From: Streptomyces sp. NBC_00287 | GTDB lineage: Bacteria; Actinomycetota; Actinomycetes; Streptomycetales; Streptomycetaceae | Assembly (NCBI RefSeq): GCF_036173105.1 | Contig: NZ_CP108053.1 | Location: forward strand, 8,246,001-8,310,000 | Reading direction: 5' to 3' | Length of the DNA stretch: 64,000 bases | Part shown: positions 9,132 through 16,843 of the stretch, piece by piece | How positions within the stretch are numbered: position 1 is the first letter of the stretch | How the letters are laid out: each line of letters begins with the position of its first letter | Notes under the pieces: model-generated | Seen by the model: the letters and a program-made list of their open reading frames with translations, nothing else | The model's database searches: none | Told to the model about the DNA's origin: nothing | Translations under genes and position numbers: made by a program

Positions 9132-9527
9132 TCACGCGACAGCGGTCCCCTCCAGCTCGACCATCAGGTCGGGGACCGCCAGTCGTGTCACCCCGAGCAT
9201 GGTGGTGGTCGGCGCCACCCCGGCGGCGCCCAACCGCCCTGCCAGCACGCCGTAGTGCTGGAAAAGGAGATCGACGTCCGTGGTGTAGACGTTGAGCCGA
9301 ACCAGGTTCGCGAGGGACATGCCGGCCTCGCCGAGCACGGCCTCCAGGTTGTCGACGGTCAGCGCCAACTGCGCCGCCATGTCACCGGCATGCTCGGGCT
9401 TGCCGTCACCGCTCATCGCGGCCTGCCCCGAGATGTACAGGGTCCGGGTGTGACCGGAGACGATCTCACCCTGGCTGTAGCCCAACTCCACCGACCACGT
9501 CCACGGGTTGACCGTCGATCGCTCCAT
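9132..9527 (-). CDS. RidA (YjgF/YER057c) family protein
   Basis: Small RidA-type protein of 131 residues from the ATG at 9527. Family members deaminate reactive enamine/imine intermediates or have related hydrolytic roles. Recognisable parts are VSGHTRTLYISGQAAMSGDG, the helix AAQLALTVDNLEAVLGEAG and the end segment TMLGVTRLAVPDLMVELEGTAVA. The frame is open to 9602, but the ATG at 9527 has GGAG about ten bases upstream and begins where family alignments usually do. It is divergent from the WYL regulator at 9664, which may control it. Confidence 0.85.
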   Translation of the reverse strand: MERSTVNPWTWSVELGYSQGEIVSGHTRTLYISGQAAMSGDGKPEHAGDMAAQLALTVDNLEAVLGEAGMSLANLVRLNVYTTDVDLLFQHYGVLAGRLGAAGVAPTTTMLGVTRLAVPDLMVELEGTAVA

Positions 9528-9663
9528 CGCCACAACAACTCCATTCGATTCATCGGCAGTACGTGCGTCCAAAGGCCCGGTAGCCACCGGCTTCGACGTC
9601 ACGTGGGTAAGCCTCCCTGCAAATCACGACATCCTTGGTCACGTATTCCGCTAGCGTTCCTGT

Positions 9664-10638
9664 ATGCGTGCCGACCGGTTGATCTCGTTGGTGCTGCTGC
9701 TGCGTCAGCGCGGTCGGCTGACCGCGACCACGCTCGCCCGCGAGCTGGAGGTCTCCACCCGCACCGTGCTGCGCGACATCGAGGCGCTGTCCGCGGCCGG
9801 CATCCCGGTCTACGCCGAACGCGGCCGGCGCGGCGGGTTCGCGTTGTTGCCCGATTTCCAGACCGACCTCAGCGGACTGAACCACGACGAGGCCCTTGCC
9901 CTGCTGACCGCCGGATCGGGGCGCGGCGAGCAGGTGTTCGGCCTCGGCTCGGCGCTCGCTTCGGCCATGCGGAAGGTGGTCGACGCGCTGCCTGAAGGCC
10001 ATCGGGCCACCGCGAGCGACGCGGCCCAGCGATTTCTCGTCGACCCGGAGACCGACCTGCTCTCCCGTCGACTGGTCACCGAGGAGGTACCCGACACCAC
10101 GATGATCGTGGTCCGGCGCGCGGTACTCGCCGGACACAAGCTGCGCATCCACTACGCGGCCACGGACCAGCCGCCACAGTGGCGCACCGTGGATCCGATC
10201 GGCCTGGTCACCGTGCGCGACCGGGCCTACTTGCTGGCCACGAGAGGCGGCGCGGACCGCACCTACCGGCTGTCGCGGGTGTTGGCCGCCGAGGAACTCC
10301 CCGAACCGGCGCAGCGACCGAACCAGGTCGATCTGGACCGGATCTGGCGGGAACGCTGCGCGCGGTTTCTGTCCGACGGCGACCAAGTCACCGTGCGGGT
10401 ACGGGTGAACCCCGCGCGGCGGGAGGAACTGGTAGACAGCGCGCTGGCCGTCCGCGCCGAGGAACCCGACGCGAACGGCTGGCCGCGGCTGGAGGTGACC
10501 TTCCAGGATGCACGACATGCCGAATGGGCGGTGTGGCAGCTCACCACGGACGTCGAAGCCCTGGCCCCGCAGTGGTTGCGCACCGCCCTGCGCGACCGGG
10601 CCGCCGCGATTGTCTCCCGCTACGGAGACTCATCCTGA
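9664..10638 (+). CDS. DeoR-type HTH / WYL-domain transcriptional regulator
   Basis: A 324-residue regulator with an N-terminal winged helix (RADRLISLVLLLRQRGRLTA, then ARELEVSTRTVLRDIEAL, residues about 1-60) followed by a WYL domain (about 140-310) that senses a ligand, often a nucleotide or nucleic acid. The spacing and order are standard. The ATG at 9664 has no clear Shine-Dalgarno sequence upstream, so a leaderless transcript is plausible. It faces away from the ridA-like gene, with 136 bp between the two starts. Its stop codon lies within a 24-bp tandem duplication. Confidence 0.92.
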   Translation: MRADRLISLVLLLRQRGRLTATTLARELEVSTRTVLRDIEALSAAGIPVYAERGRRGGFALLPDFQTDLSGLNHDEALALLTAGSGRGEQVFGLGSALASAMRKVVDALPEGHRATASDAAQRFLVDPETDLLSRRLVTEEVPDTTMIVVRRAVLAGHKLRIHYAATDQPPQWRTVDPIGLVTVRDRAYLLATRGGADRTYRLSRVLAAEELPEPAQRPNQVDLDRIWRERCARFLSDGDQVTVRVRVNPARREELVDSALAVRAEEPDANGWPRLEVTFQDARHAEWAVWQLTTDVEALAPQWLRTALRDRAAAIVSRYGDSS

Positions 10639-10671
10639 GCCGTACTAGGAGACTCATCCTGAGCCGTACTA
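10624..10671. repeat. 24-bp perfect tandem duplication carrying two stop codons
   Basis: Two adjacent identical 24-base units (10624-10647 and 10648-10671, beginning GGAGACTCATCCTGAGCC). Each unit contains the TGA that ends the WYL gene on the plus strand and the CTA (TAG in reverse) that ends the oxidoreductase gene on the minus strand. Before the duplication the two convergent genes would have ended within a single unit. Confidence 0.92.
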
Positions 10672-11679
10672 AGCGACGGTGAGCACGATCTTGCCCTGGA
10701 TATGCCCGCGGGCGGCGCGTTCGTGCGCGGCCCGGGCGTCCGCGAGCGCAAAGGTGCTGTCGATCGCGACGCGAACCGTCCCCGTGTCGAGCAGGCGGCC
10801 CAGTTCGGCGAGTTGAGCGCCGTTCGAGCGGACCTGGGCGATCGAGACCGTGACGCCCAGCTTCGCGGTCTCTCCTTCGTCGAAGTCCCCCGGAAACACC
10901 GGGAAGAGGGCGCCGCCGCTCCTGAGCGTGCGCAGGAAACGGCTGCTGTCGGGGCCGCCGACGGTGTCGAGAACGAGGTCGACGTCGTGCACGAGTTCCT
11001 CGGGACGACTCTTGGTGTAGTCGATGAACCGGTCTGCGCCGAGCTTGCTCAGAAACGATTCATGCGCGCCCGATGCCACAGCGACGACCTGGGAGCCCTT
11101 CCACTTCGCCAGCTGGAGCGCGAAGTGCCCCACGCCGCCCGCGGCGCCGTTGATGAGCACCGTCGTGCCGGTGTCGAGTGCCGTCGGGCGGTGCCGTGTC
11201 TCCTGGAAGGGCGAGGGGTGATCGTGTCCGACCTCGATCAGGAACTGCCATGCGGTGAGCCCGGCCATGGGTGCCCCGGCGGCGTGCACGTGGTCGATGC
11301 CGGCCGGCTTGCGGGCGAGGTCCGACGCGGGCGCCGCCACGTACTCGGCGTATGCGCTGCCGTCGAAGCTGGGAAAACGCAGCAGACCGAAGACTTCATC
11401 ACCTACGGCGAAGGCGTCCACGTCCGCCGCGACGGCCTCGACGACGCCCGACACGTCCGTCCCCGGAATCACCGGCAGGCCGACCGTCGATTCCGTCTCC
11501 CCGGGCATCCTGGTCAGCCCGCCGCGCAGATACCAGTCCGGAGGATTGACGCCGGCCGCGTGCACGCGCACGAGCACCTCACCCGGCCCCGGCTCGGGAA
11601 TCGGCACCTCGTCGTAGCGCAGCACTTCAGGGCCGCCGTGCTCATGGAGCCGGACTGCCCTCATCGTCTGTGTCGGCAT
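10669..11679 (-). CDS. NADP-dependent zinc-free MDR oxidoreductase (quinone oxidoreductase type)
   Basis: A 336-residue medium-chain reductase. The N-terminal GroES-like domain (MRAVRLHEHGGPEVLRYDEV) is followed by the Rossmann domain with GAAGGVGHFALQLAK, which binds NADP(H). The structural-zinc cysteines of alcohol dehydrogenases are absent, so it belongs to the quinone/enone reductase branch; its substrate cannot be read from sequence. I chose the ATG at 11679 because AGGAGAG lies eight bases upstream; an in-frame start at 11733 would overlap the operator array. It is divergent from the TetR gene and very likely repressed by it. Confidence 0.88.
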   Translation of the reverse strand: MPTQTMRAVRLHEHGGPEVLRYDEVPIPEPGPGEVLVRVHAAGVNPPDWYLRGGLTRMPGETESTVGLPVIPGTDVSGVVEAVAADVDAFAVGDEVFGLLRFPSFDGSAYAEYVAAPASDLARKPAGIDHVHAAGAPMAGLTAWQFLIEVGHDHPSPFQETRHRPTALDTGTTVLINGAAGGVGHFALQLAKWKGSQVVAVASGAHESFLSKLGADRFIDYTKSRPEELVHDVDLVLDTVGGPDSSRFLRTLRSGGALFPVFPGDFDEGETAKLGVTVSIAQVRSNGAQLAELGRLLDTGTVRVAIDSTFALADARAAHERAARGHIQGKIVLTVA

Positions 11680-11716
11680 CGTTCTCTCCTGCCCGAGCTG
11701 CGGGATAGGCTTATTC

Positions 11717-11771
11717 GGATCAGCGGTCCACATAAACGGACCACTGATCCGAATATATGGACCACTGATCC
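11717..11771. promoter_or_regulatory. Three phased TetR operators
   Basis: Three 13-bp near-palindromes: GGATCAGCGGTCC (11717-11729), GGACCACTGATCC (11738-11750) and an exact repeat of the second (11759-11771). Successive sites are exactly 21 bp apart, i.e. two helical turns, so bound dimers would line up on one face. They fill the divergent gap between the oxidoreductase (start 11679) and tetR (start 11790), which suggests autoregulation and repression of both genes. Confidence 0.85.
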
Positions 11772-11789
11772 GGATAGCAAGAGGGGCAG

Positions 11790-12332
11790 ATGCGGGCCGA
11801 CGCCAGGAAGAACCGTGATCACCTGCTCGCCGTAGCGGGCGCCGCCATCACCGAGCAGGGCGTCGACGTGTCACTGCGCGACATCGCGCGCAGGGCCGAC
11901 GTCGGACTCGCCACGCTGCTGCGGCACTTCCCGACGCGCGAGGCGCTGCTCGAAGCGCTGCTCCGCACGAGCTTCGACGAACTGACGGCAAAGGCGGGCG
12001 AGTTCGAGACGTCGAGCTCACCCGAGGACGCTCTCGTTTCATGGCTGCGCGACTGTGTCGCGTGGACAACCGAGTACCGGGGCGTGACCGTGCTGATGGC
12101 TGCCGCCATCGACGACACCGAATCCGCACTCCACGCTTCGTGCGTCACCCTGCGCGCAGCCGGTGCGCGACTCCTCACCCGTGCCCAGGCCGCGGGCGTG
12201 GCGCGGCCCGACATGGACGGCACCGATCTGTTCGCGCTGATAGCGGCGCTCGCTTGGCTCGGCGATCAACCCTCGCTCGCGCCACGCGCCGATCACCTCT
12301 TCGAGCTTGTCGCGAGCGCGATTCTTAAGTAG
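11790..12332 (+). CDS. TetR family transcriptional repressor
   Basis: A 180-residue TetR protein. The N-terminal helix-turn-helix is clear (DHLLAVAGAAITEQGVDVSL, then DIARRADVGLATLLRHFPTR). The C-terminal ligand-binding helices resemble the SbtR-like class. The start is supported by GAGGGGC just upstream. It is transcribed away from the MDR oxidoreductase across the operator array at 11717-11771. This regulator-plus-oxidoreductase arrangement usually responds to an electrophile or quinone, but the inducer is unknown here. Confidence 0.92.
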   Translation: MRADARKNRDHLLAVAGAAITEQGVDVSLRDIARRADVGLATLLRHFPTREALLEALLRTSFDELTAKAGEFETSSSPEDALVSWLRDCVAWTTEYRGVTVLMAAAIDDTESALHASCVTLRAAGARLLTRAQAAGVARPDMDGTDLFALIAALAWLGDQPSLAPRADHLFELVASAILK

Positions 12333-12339
12333 CCCGCCG

Positions 12340-13044
12340 CTAGCCCCCCAGCTGCGCCCGCAGCCACTGCTCGACCTCGCCCACATGGGCGGCCGCCGCC
12401 GCGCGCGCCGCCTCCGGATCGCGGGCCACCAACGCCCGGTGAATCGCGGCGTGTTCGCGGCGCGTCCGTTCGAACGCGCCCTCCTCCTGATAGCCCCGCC
12501 ACACCCGGGCCCGGAAGGTGCGTGAGGACAGGCCCTCCAGGATCGCGGCCATCGTGTCGTTGCCCGCGGCCGCGGCGATCTCACGGTGGAAGGCGAGGTC
12601 GTGGGCGAGGATCTCCTCGGGGTCGTCGGTGGCGTTCATCGCCTTCAAGTGCTTCTCGACCTCGGCCAGTTGCTCGGGCGTGATCCGTGCCGCCGCCAGC
12701 GCGGTCGCCGTCGACTCCAGGATGCGGCGCACCTCCAGCAGCTCCACCAGGCGCGGGCCCCGGGACAGATCGGCGACCACGCCGAAGGTCTCCAGGAGGT
12801 CGCCGGCCTCCAACTGCGTGACGTAGATGCCGGAGCCGTGCCGGGCCTCCAGTACGCCCATCACGGTGAGCGCGCGGATCGCCTCGCGCATCGAGCTGCG
12901 GGAGATGCCTATGTCGGCCGCGAGGTCACGCTCGGTCGGCAGCCGCTGGCCCGGCTCGAGACGCCCCTCGGCGATCAGCGCCTTGATCCGCTCGATGGCG
13001 CGCTGTGTCACGGTGCCCTTCTGCGGGGCTGTCTCCTCGTCCAC
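12340..13044 (-). CDS. FadR/GntR-family regulator with FCD domain
   Basis: A 234-residue GntR regulator. The winged helix is at residues about 12-75 (AIERIKALIAEGRLEPGQRL, then ISRSSMREAIRAL) and an FCD effector domain at about 95-220 carries the expected metal-site pattern (HDLAFHREIA and later histidines). It is divergent from the L-fucose operon that begins at 13243, and the gap carries two perfect TGGTCSGACCA sites, the FCD-type operator. It is therefore the likely fucose-responsive repressor; an intermediate such as fuconate or its keto-acid is a plausible effector, which is inference. Confidence 0.92.
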   Translation of the reverse strand: MDEETAPQKGTVTQRAIERIKALIAEGRLEPGQRLPTERDLAADIGISRSSMREAIRALTVMGVLEARHGSGIYVTQLEAGDLLETFGVVADLSRGPRLVELLEVRRILESTATALAAARITPEQLAEVEKHLKAMNATDDPEEILAHDLAFHREIAAAAGNDTMAAILEGLSSRTFRARVWRGYQEEGAFERTRREHAAIHRALVARDPEAARAAAAAHVGEVEQWLRAQLGG

Positions 13045-13101
13045 GCCATTCCTCCACTCACCGGGTGAGCCGCACGGGGTGAGCCGAAGTGTATCCAGCG
13101 A

Positions 13102-13136
13102 AGTGGTCCGACCACCACGGATGTGGTCGGACCACT
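13102..13136. promoter_or_regulatory. Paired FCD-type operators upstream of the fucose operon
   Basis: A perfect 14-bp inverted repeat (AGTGGTCCGACCAC at 13102-13115, its complement at 13123-13136). Each arm is itself a TGGTCSGACCA palindrome, the classical FadR/FCD operator shape. The two site centres are 21 bp apart. A degenerate third copy, AGTGGTCTGATAAG at 13186-13199, has its centre 63 bp from the second, also in phase, and overlaps a possible -10 element. Confidence 0.88.
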
Positions 13137-13242
13137 GGAGCCTGAAATCCAGGAAATCTGCTGCCGGAGGGTGTTCCTCCGTGCAAGTGGTCTGATAAGT
13201 ATGCCGACATCTGCTCGTACACCCTCAACGAGGAGCCGCCAG

Positions 13243-14307
13243 ATGCACGGCAGGACAGTGGGGAAGCGGAACAGGTTTTGGATTATCGGCGTGGCCGCGA
13301 GCACCTCGCTCGTGCTGGCCGCCTGTGGCAGCACGAAGGACTCGGCCCCCTCCGCCGGCGGGGGAGGTGACGGCTCCGGCAAGGTCGGCGTGATCCTTCC
13401 GCTGCTCACCTCGCCGTTCTGGCAGTCGTACAACGACTACGTGCCGAAGATGGCGAAGTCCGAGGACGTCGACGCGATGAAGACGGTCAACTCCAACAGC
13501 GATCCCTCGCAGCAGATCACCGACATCAACAACGTCCTCAACCAGGGCGTCAAGGGCCTGGTCGTGGCCCCGCTGGACAGCGCCGCCATCGAGGCGGGCC
13601 TCGACCAGGCCGAGCGCAAGGGCGTCCCGGTCGTCGCGGTCGACGTGGCCCCGGACAAGGGCAAGGTCGCCATGGTGGTCCGGGCGAACAACGTGTCGTA
13701 CGGCGAGAAGGCCTGCCAGTACCTCGGCGAGCAGATACCGTCCGGCAAGGTCGTGCAGATCATGGGCGACCTGGCCTCCGTCAACGGCCGCGACCGCTCC
13801 GAGGCGTTCCGCACCTGTGTGAAGGAGAACTTCCCGAAGCTGAAGGTGCTGGAGATCCCCGCCAAGTGGGAGTCCGACACAGCCGCTTCGAAGCTCGACA
13901 CCCTGCTGAACGCCAACCCCGACATCAAGGGCATCTACATGCAGGCCGGCGGCGTGTACCTCGCGCCCACCCTGCAGACCCTCAAGTCCAAGGGCATGCT
14001 GAAGAAGGCCGGCCAGGCGGGCCACATCACCATCGTCTCCAACGACGGCATCCCGCAGGAGTACGACGCCATCCGCAGGGGCGAGATCGACGCCACCGTC
14101 TCCCAACCCGCCGACCTCTACGCCAAGTACGGCATGTACTACGTCAAGGCGGCGATGCAGGGGAAGACGTTCGAGCCCGGCCCCACGGACCACGACTCCA
14201 CCATCGTCAAACTGCCCAGCGGCAATCTCGAGGATCAGCTGCCCGCGCCTCTGGTCACCAAGGAGAACGTGGACGACCCCAAGCTGTGGGGCAACACGGT
14301 CGGATGA
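13243..14307 (+). CDS. Lipoprotein sugar-binding protein, ribose/fucose type
   Basis: Periplasmic-binding-protein-like lipoprotein of 354 residues (Peripla_BP_4 type, as in RbsB). The signal peptide ends in a lipobox, LVLAACGS, so it should be lipid-anchored outside the membrane. The body starts KVGVILPLLTSPFWQSY and contains GLVVAPLDSAAIEAGLDQA, the usual hinge-side segments. The frame is open from 13123, but the ATG at 13243 has AGGAG about ten bases upstream and gives a normal signal peptide. The stop overlaps the ATPase start (ATGA). Context makes L-fucose the probable ligand. Confidence 0.92.
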   Translation: MHGRTVGKRNRFWIIGVAASTSLVLAACGSTKDSAPSAGGGGDGSGKVGVILPLLTSPFWQSYNDYVPKMAKSEDVDAMKTVNSNSDPSQQITDINNVLNQGVKGLVVAPLDSAAIEAGLDQAERKGVPVVAVDVAPDKGKVAMVVRANNVSYGEKACQYLGEQIPSGKVVQIMGDLASVNGRDRSEAFRTCVKENFPKLKVLEIPAKWESDTAASKLDTLLNANPDIKGIYMQAGGVYLAPTLQTLKSKGMLKKAGQAGHITIVSNDGIPQEYDAIRRGEIDATVSQPADLYAKYGMYYVKAAMQGKTFEPGPTDHDSTIVKLPSGNLEDQLPAPLVTKENVDDPKLWGNTVG

Positions 14308-15794
14308 GTACGCCACTCGTAGAGGCCCGTGGCGTCGTCAAGCGCTACGGCCCCACCACTGCCCTTGCCGACGGCCGTCTCACCGTCCTCCCCGGCGAGT
14401 CCCACGCCCTCGTCGGCCGCAACGGCGCCGGCAAGTCGACCCTGGTCCACATCCTCACCGGACTCCAGGCGGCCGACGAGGGCGAGGTCCGCTTCGACGG
14501 CGAGCCCGCCCCCGCACTGGCCGACCGTGACGCCTGGCGCCGCAAGGTGGCCTGCGTCTACCAGAAGCCCACCGTGGTCCCCGAGTTGACGGTCGCCGAG
14601 AACCTCTTCATCAACCGTCAGCCGACACAGCGCGGTTTCATCAGCTGGCGCAGACTGCGCGCCGAGGCCGCCGCACTCCTCGACACCTGGGACGTGCACG
14701 TCGACCCCGAGGCCCGCACCCGCGACCTCAAGGTCGAGGACCGTCAAATGGTGGAGATCGCGCGGGCGTTGAGCTTCGGCGCTCGCTTCATCATCCTCGA
14801 CGAGCCCACCGCCCAGCTCGACAACCGTGAGATCGAGCGGCTCTTCACCCGCATGCGCGCACTCCAACAGTCCGGTGTCACCTTCCTGTTCATCTCACAC
14901 CACCTCCAGGAGGTGTACGAGGTGTGCCAGACCGTCACCGTGCTCAGGGACGCCCGCTGGATCGTCACGGCTCCCGTCGCCGACATGTCCCGCGCGGCCC
15001 TGGTCGAGGCCATGGCCGGAGAGACCATCGCCGAACAGGCCGTACAGATCAGGGAGGTCGACGACACCGCCCCCGTCCTCCTCGACGCCAGCGGCCTCAC
15101 CTCCGACGCCTACCAGGACGTCGACCTCACCGTCAGCCGCGGCGAGGTCGTCGGGCTCGCCGGGATCAGCGGCAGCGGCAAGATCGAGCTGGCCGAGTCC
15201 TTCACGGGACTGCACATCCCGACGGGCGGGACGGCCCAACTGGACGGCAGACAGCTCCCGTTCGGTGATGTGCAGGCCGCGCTGAAGGCCGGTGTCGGCT
15301 TCGTCCCGCGCGACCGGCATGCCCAGGGCCTTGTCTTCGGCATGACCATCGGCGACAACGCCACCCTGAGCGTCCTCGACCGGCTCGGCCGTTACGGCTT
15401 CGTCGGCGCCGAGCGCAAACGCGGCTTCGCCACCGAGCTGATCGACCGCCTCGACATCCACACCGAGGGCCCCGACCAGCCCGTCTCCGACCTGTCCGGC
15501 GGCAATGCGCAGAAGGTCGTCATGGCCCGCGCCCTCGCCTCCGAGCCCCGTCTGCTGGTCCTCATCAACCCCACGGCGGGCGTCGACGTGAAGTCCAAGG
15601 AGTCCCTGCTCGCCCGCGTCGACACCGCCCGCGACGACGGCACCGCCGTACTCGTCGTCTCCGACGAACTCGACGACCTGCGCCGCTGCGACCGGGTCCT
15701 TGTTCTCTTCCACGGCCGCGTGGTCGCCGAGCATCCGGCGGGCTGGCAGGACCGTGAGCTGATCGCTTCCATCGAAGGAGTGGCCCATGGCTGA
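14304..15794 (+). CDS. Sugar ABC transporter ATPase, tandem-domain (RbsA type)
   Basis: A 496-residue protein with two nucleotide-binding domains, as in RbsA/XylG/AraG. The first has Walker A GRNGAGKST and the family-typical degenerate signature KVEDRQMVEIARAL with Walker B FIILDEPTAQLD. The second has a degenerate Walker A (GISGSGKIEL) and an intact signature LSGGNAQKVVMARAL followed by LINPTAGVDVKSK. It energises import by the RbsC-type permease that follows, whose start it overlaps by eight bases. Unlike the N-glycan importer at the left edge, this system has its own ATPase. Confidence 0.95.
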   Translation: MSTPLVEARGVVKRYGPTTALADGRLTVLPGESHALVGRNGAGKSTLVHILTGLQAADEGEVRFDGEPAPALADRDAWRRKVACVYQKPTVVPELTVAENLFINRQPTQRGFISWRRLRAEAAALLDTWDVHVDPEARTRDLKVEDRQMVEIARALSFGARFIILDEPTAQLDNREIERLFTRMRALQQSGVTFLFISHHLQEVYEVCQTVTVLRDARWIVTAPVADMSRAALVEAMAGETIAEQAVQIREVDDTAPVLLDASGLTSDAYQDVDLTVSRGEVVGLAGISGSGKIELAESFTGLHIPTGGTAQLDGRQLPFGDVQAALKAGVGFVPRDRHAQGLVFGMTIGDNATLSVLDRLGRYGFVGAERKRGFATELIDRLDIHTEGPDQPVSDLSGGNAQKVVMARALASEPRLLVLINPTAGVDVKSKESLLARVDTARDDGTAVLVVSDELDDLRRCDRVLVLFHGRVVAEHPAGWQDRELIASIEGVAHG

Positions 15795-16812
15795 TACCAA
15801 GGCTCCGCCGGTGAAGCCGGTGAGCGTCCCCGACGCGCGCGCCGCGCGAGCGGTGCTGCTGCGCCGCGCCCGCGAACTCGCCCTTCTGCCCGCCCTGTTG
15901 GTCGTTGTGGTGATCGGCGCGTTCATCAACGACTCGTTCCTCACCGAGAACAACATCATCTCCATCCTCGGCTCCTCGGCCGCGCTGGCGATGGTGGTCC
16001 TCGCCGAGGCGCTGGTGCTCATCACCGGCAAGTTCGACCTGTCCCTGGAGTCGGTGGTCGGCATCGCCCCCGCGATCGGCGCCCTGCTCGTCCTCCCGGC
16101 GGCGAAGGCGGGCTTCGGCACCGAACTGCCCACCGGACTGGCCATGGTGGCCATCCTGCTGGTCGGCGCCGCGATCGGCCTGTTCAACGGGTTGCTCGTG
16201 GTGAAGCTGAAGCTCAACGCCTTCATCGTCACGCTCGCCATGCTGATCATCCTGCGCGGTGTCCTGGTCGGCGCGACCAAGGGCAAGACGCTCTTCGACA
16301 TGCCGGACGCGTTCTTCTCCATGGCCACCACCACCTTCCTGCGCATCCCGGTCTCGGCCTGGGTGGCCGGCCTCTCCTTCGCCGTCGTCGGCGCCGTCCT
16401 CCGCTACCACCGCGTGGGCCGCTCCCTCTACGCCATCGGCGGCAACCCCGACGCGGCCCGTGCGGCCGGCATCCGCGTGGACCGCGTGATGCTCGGCGTA
16501 TTCGTCACCGCGGGCCTGCTCGCGGCGGTCGGCGGCCTCATGAAGACCGGCTATGTCGGCGCCATCAACGCCAACCAGGGCCAGAACATGATCTTCACCG
16601 TGTTCGCCGCCGCGGTGATCGGCGGCATCAGCCTCGACGGCGGCAAGGGCACCATGTTCGGCGCCCTGACCGGCGTACTGCTGCTCGGCACCGTCGACAA
16701 CATGCTCACCCTGGCCCAGGTGCAGCCGTACTGGATCCAGGCGATCTACGGCGGAATCATCCTGCTCGCCCTGATGATCGCCCGGCTGACCACCGGCCGC
16801 GCCCAGGACTGA
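15787..16812 (+). CDS. Sugar ABC transporter permease, RbsC type
   Basis: A 341-residue permease with about eight to ten membrane helices (for example LALLPALLVVVVIGAFINDS and LALMIARLTTGRAQD at the end). The diagnostic RbsC-family loop GRSLYAIGGNPDAARAAGI is present in the second half. The start overlaps the ATPase gene, and 31 bp separate it from the fuconate dehydratase gene. Together with the lipoprotein and ATPase it forms a complete monosaccharide importer dedicated to this operon. Confidence 0.94.
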   Translation: MADTKAPPVKPVSVPDARAARAVLLRRARELALLPALLVVVVIGAFINDSFLTENNIISILGSSAALAMVVLAEALVLITGKFDLSLESVVGIAPAIGALLVLPAAKAGFGTELPTGLAMVAILLVGAAIGLFNGLLVVKLKLNAFIVTLAMLIILRGVLVGATKGKTLFDMPDAFFSMATTTFLRIPVSAWVAGLSFAVVGAVLRYHRVGRSLYAIGGNPDAARAAGIRVDRVMLGVFVTAGLLAAVGGLMKTGYVGAINANQGQNMIFTVFAAAVIGGISLDGGKGTMFGALTGVLLLGTVDNMLTLAQVQPYWIQAIYGGIILLALMIARLTTGRAQD

Positions 16813-16843
16813 CCGGCCCCTGCCACCGACCGAAAGGCATTCC

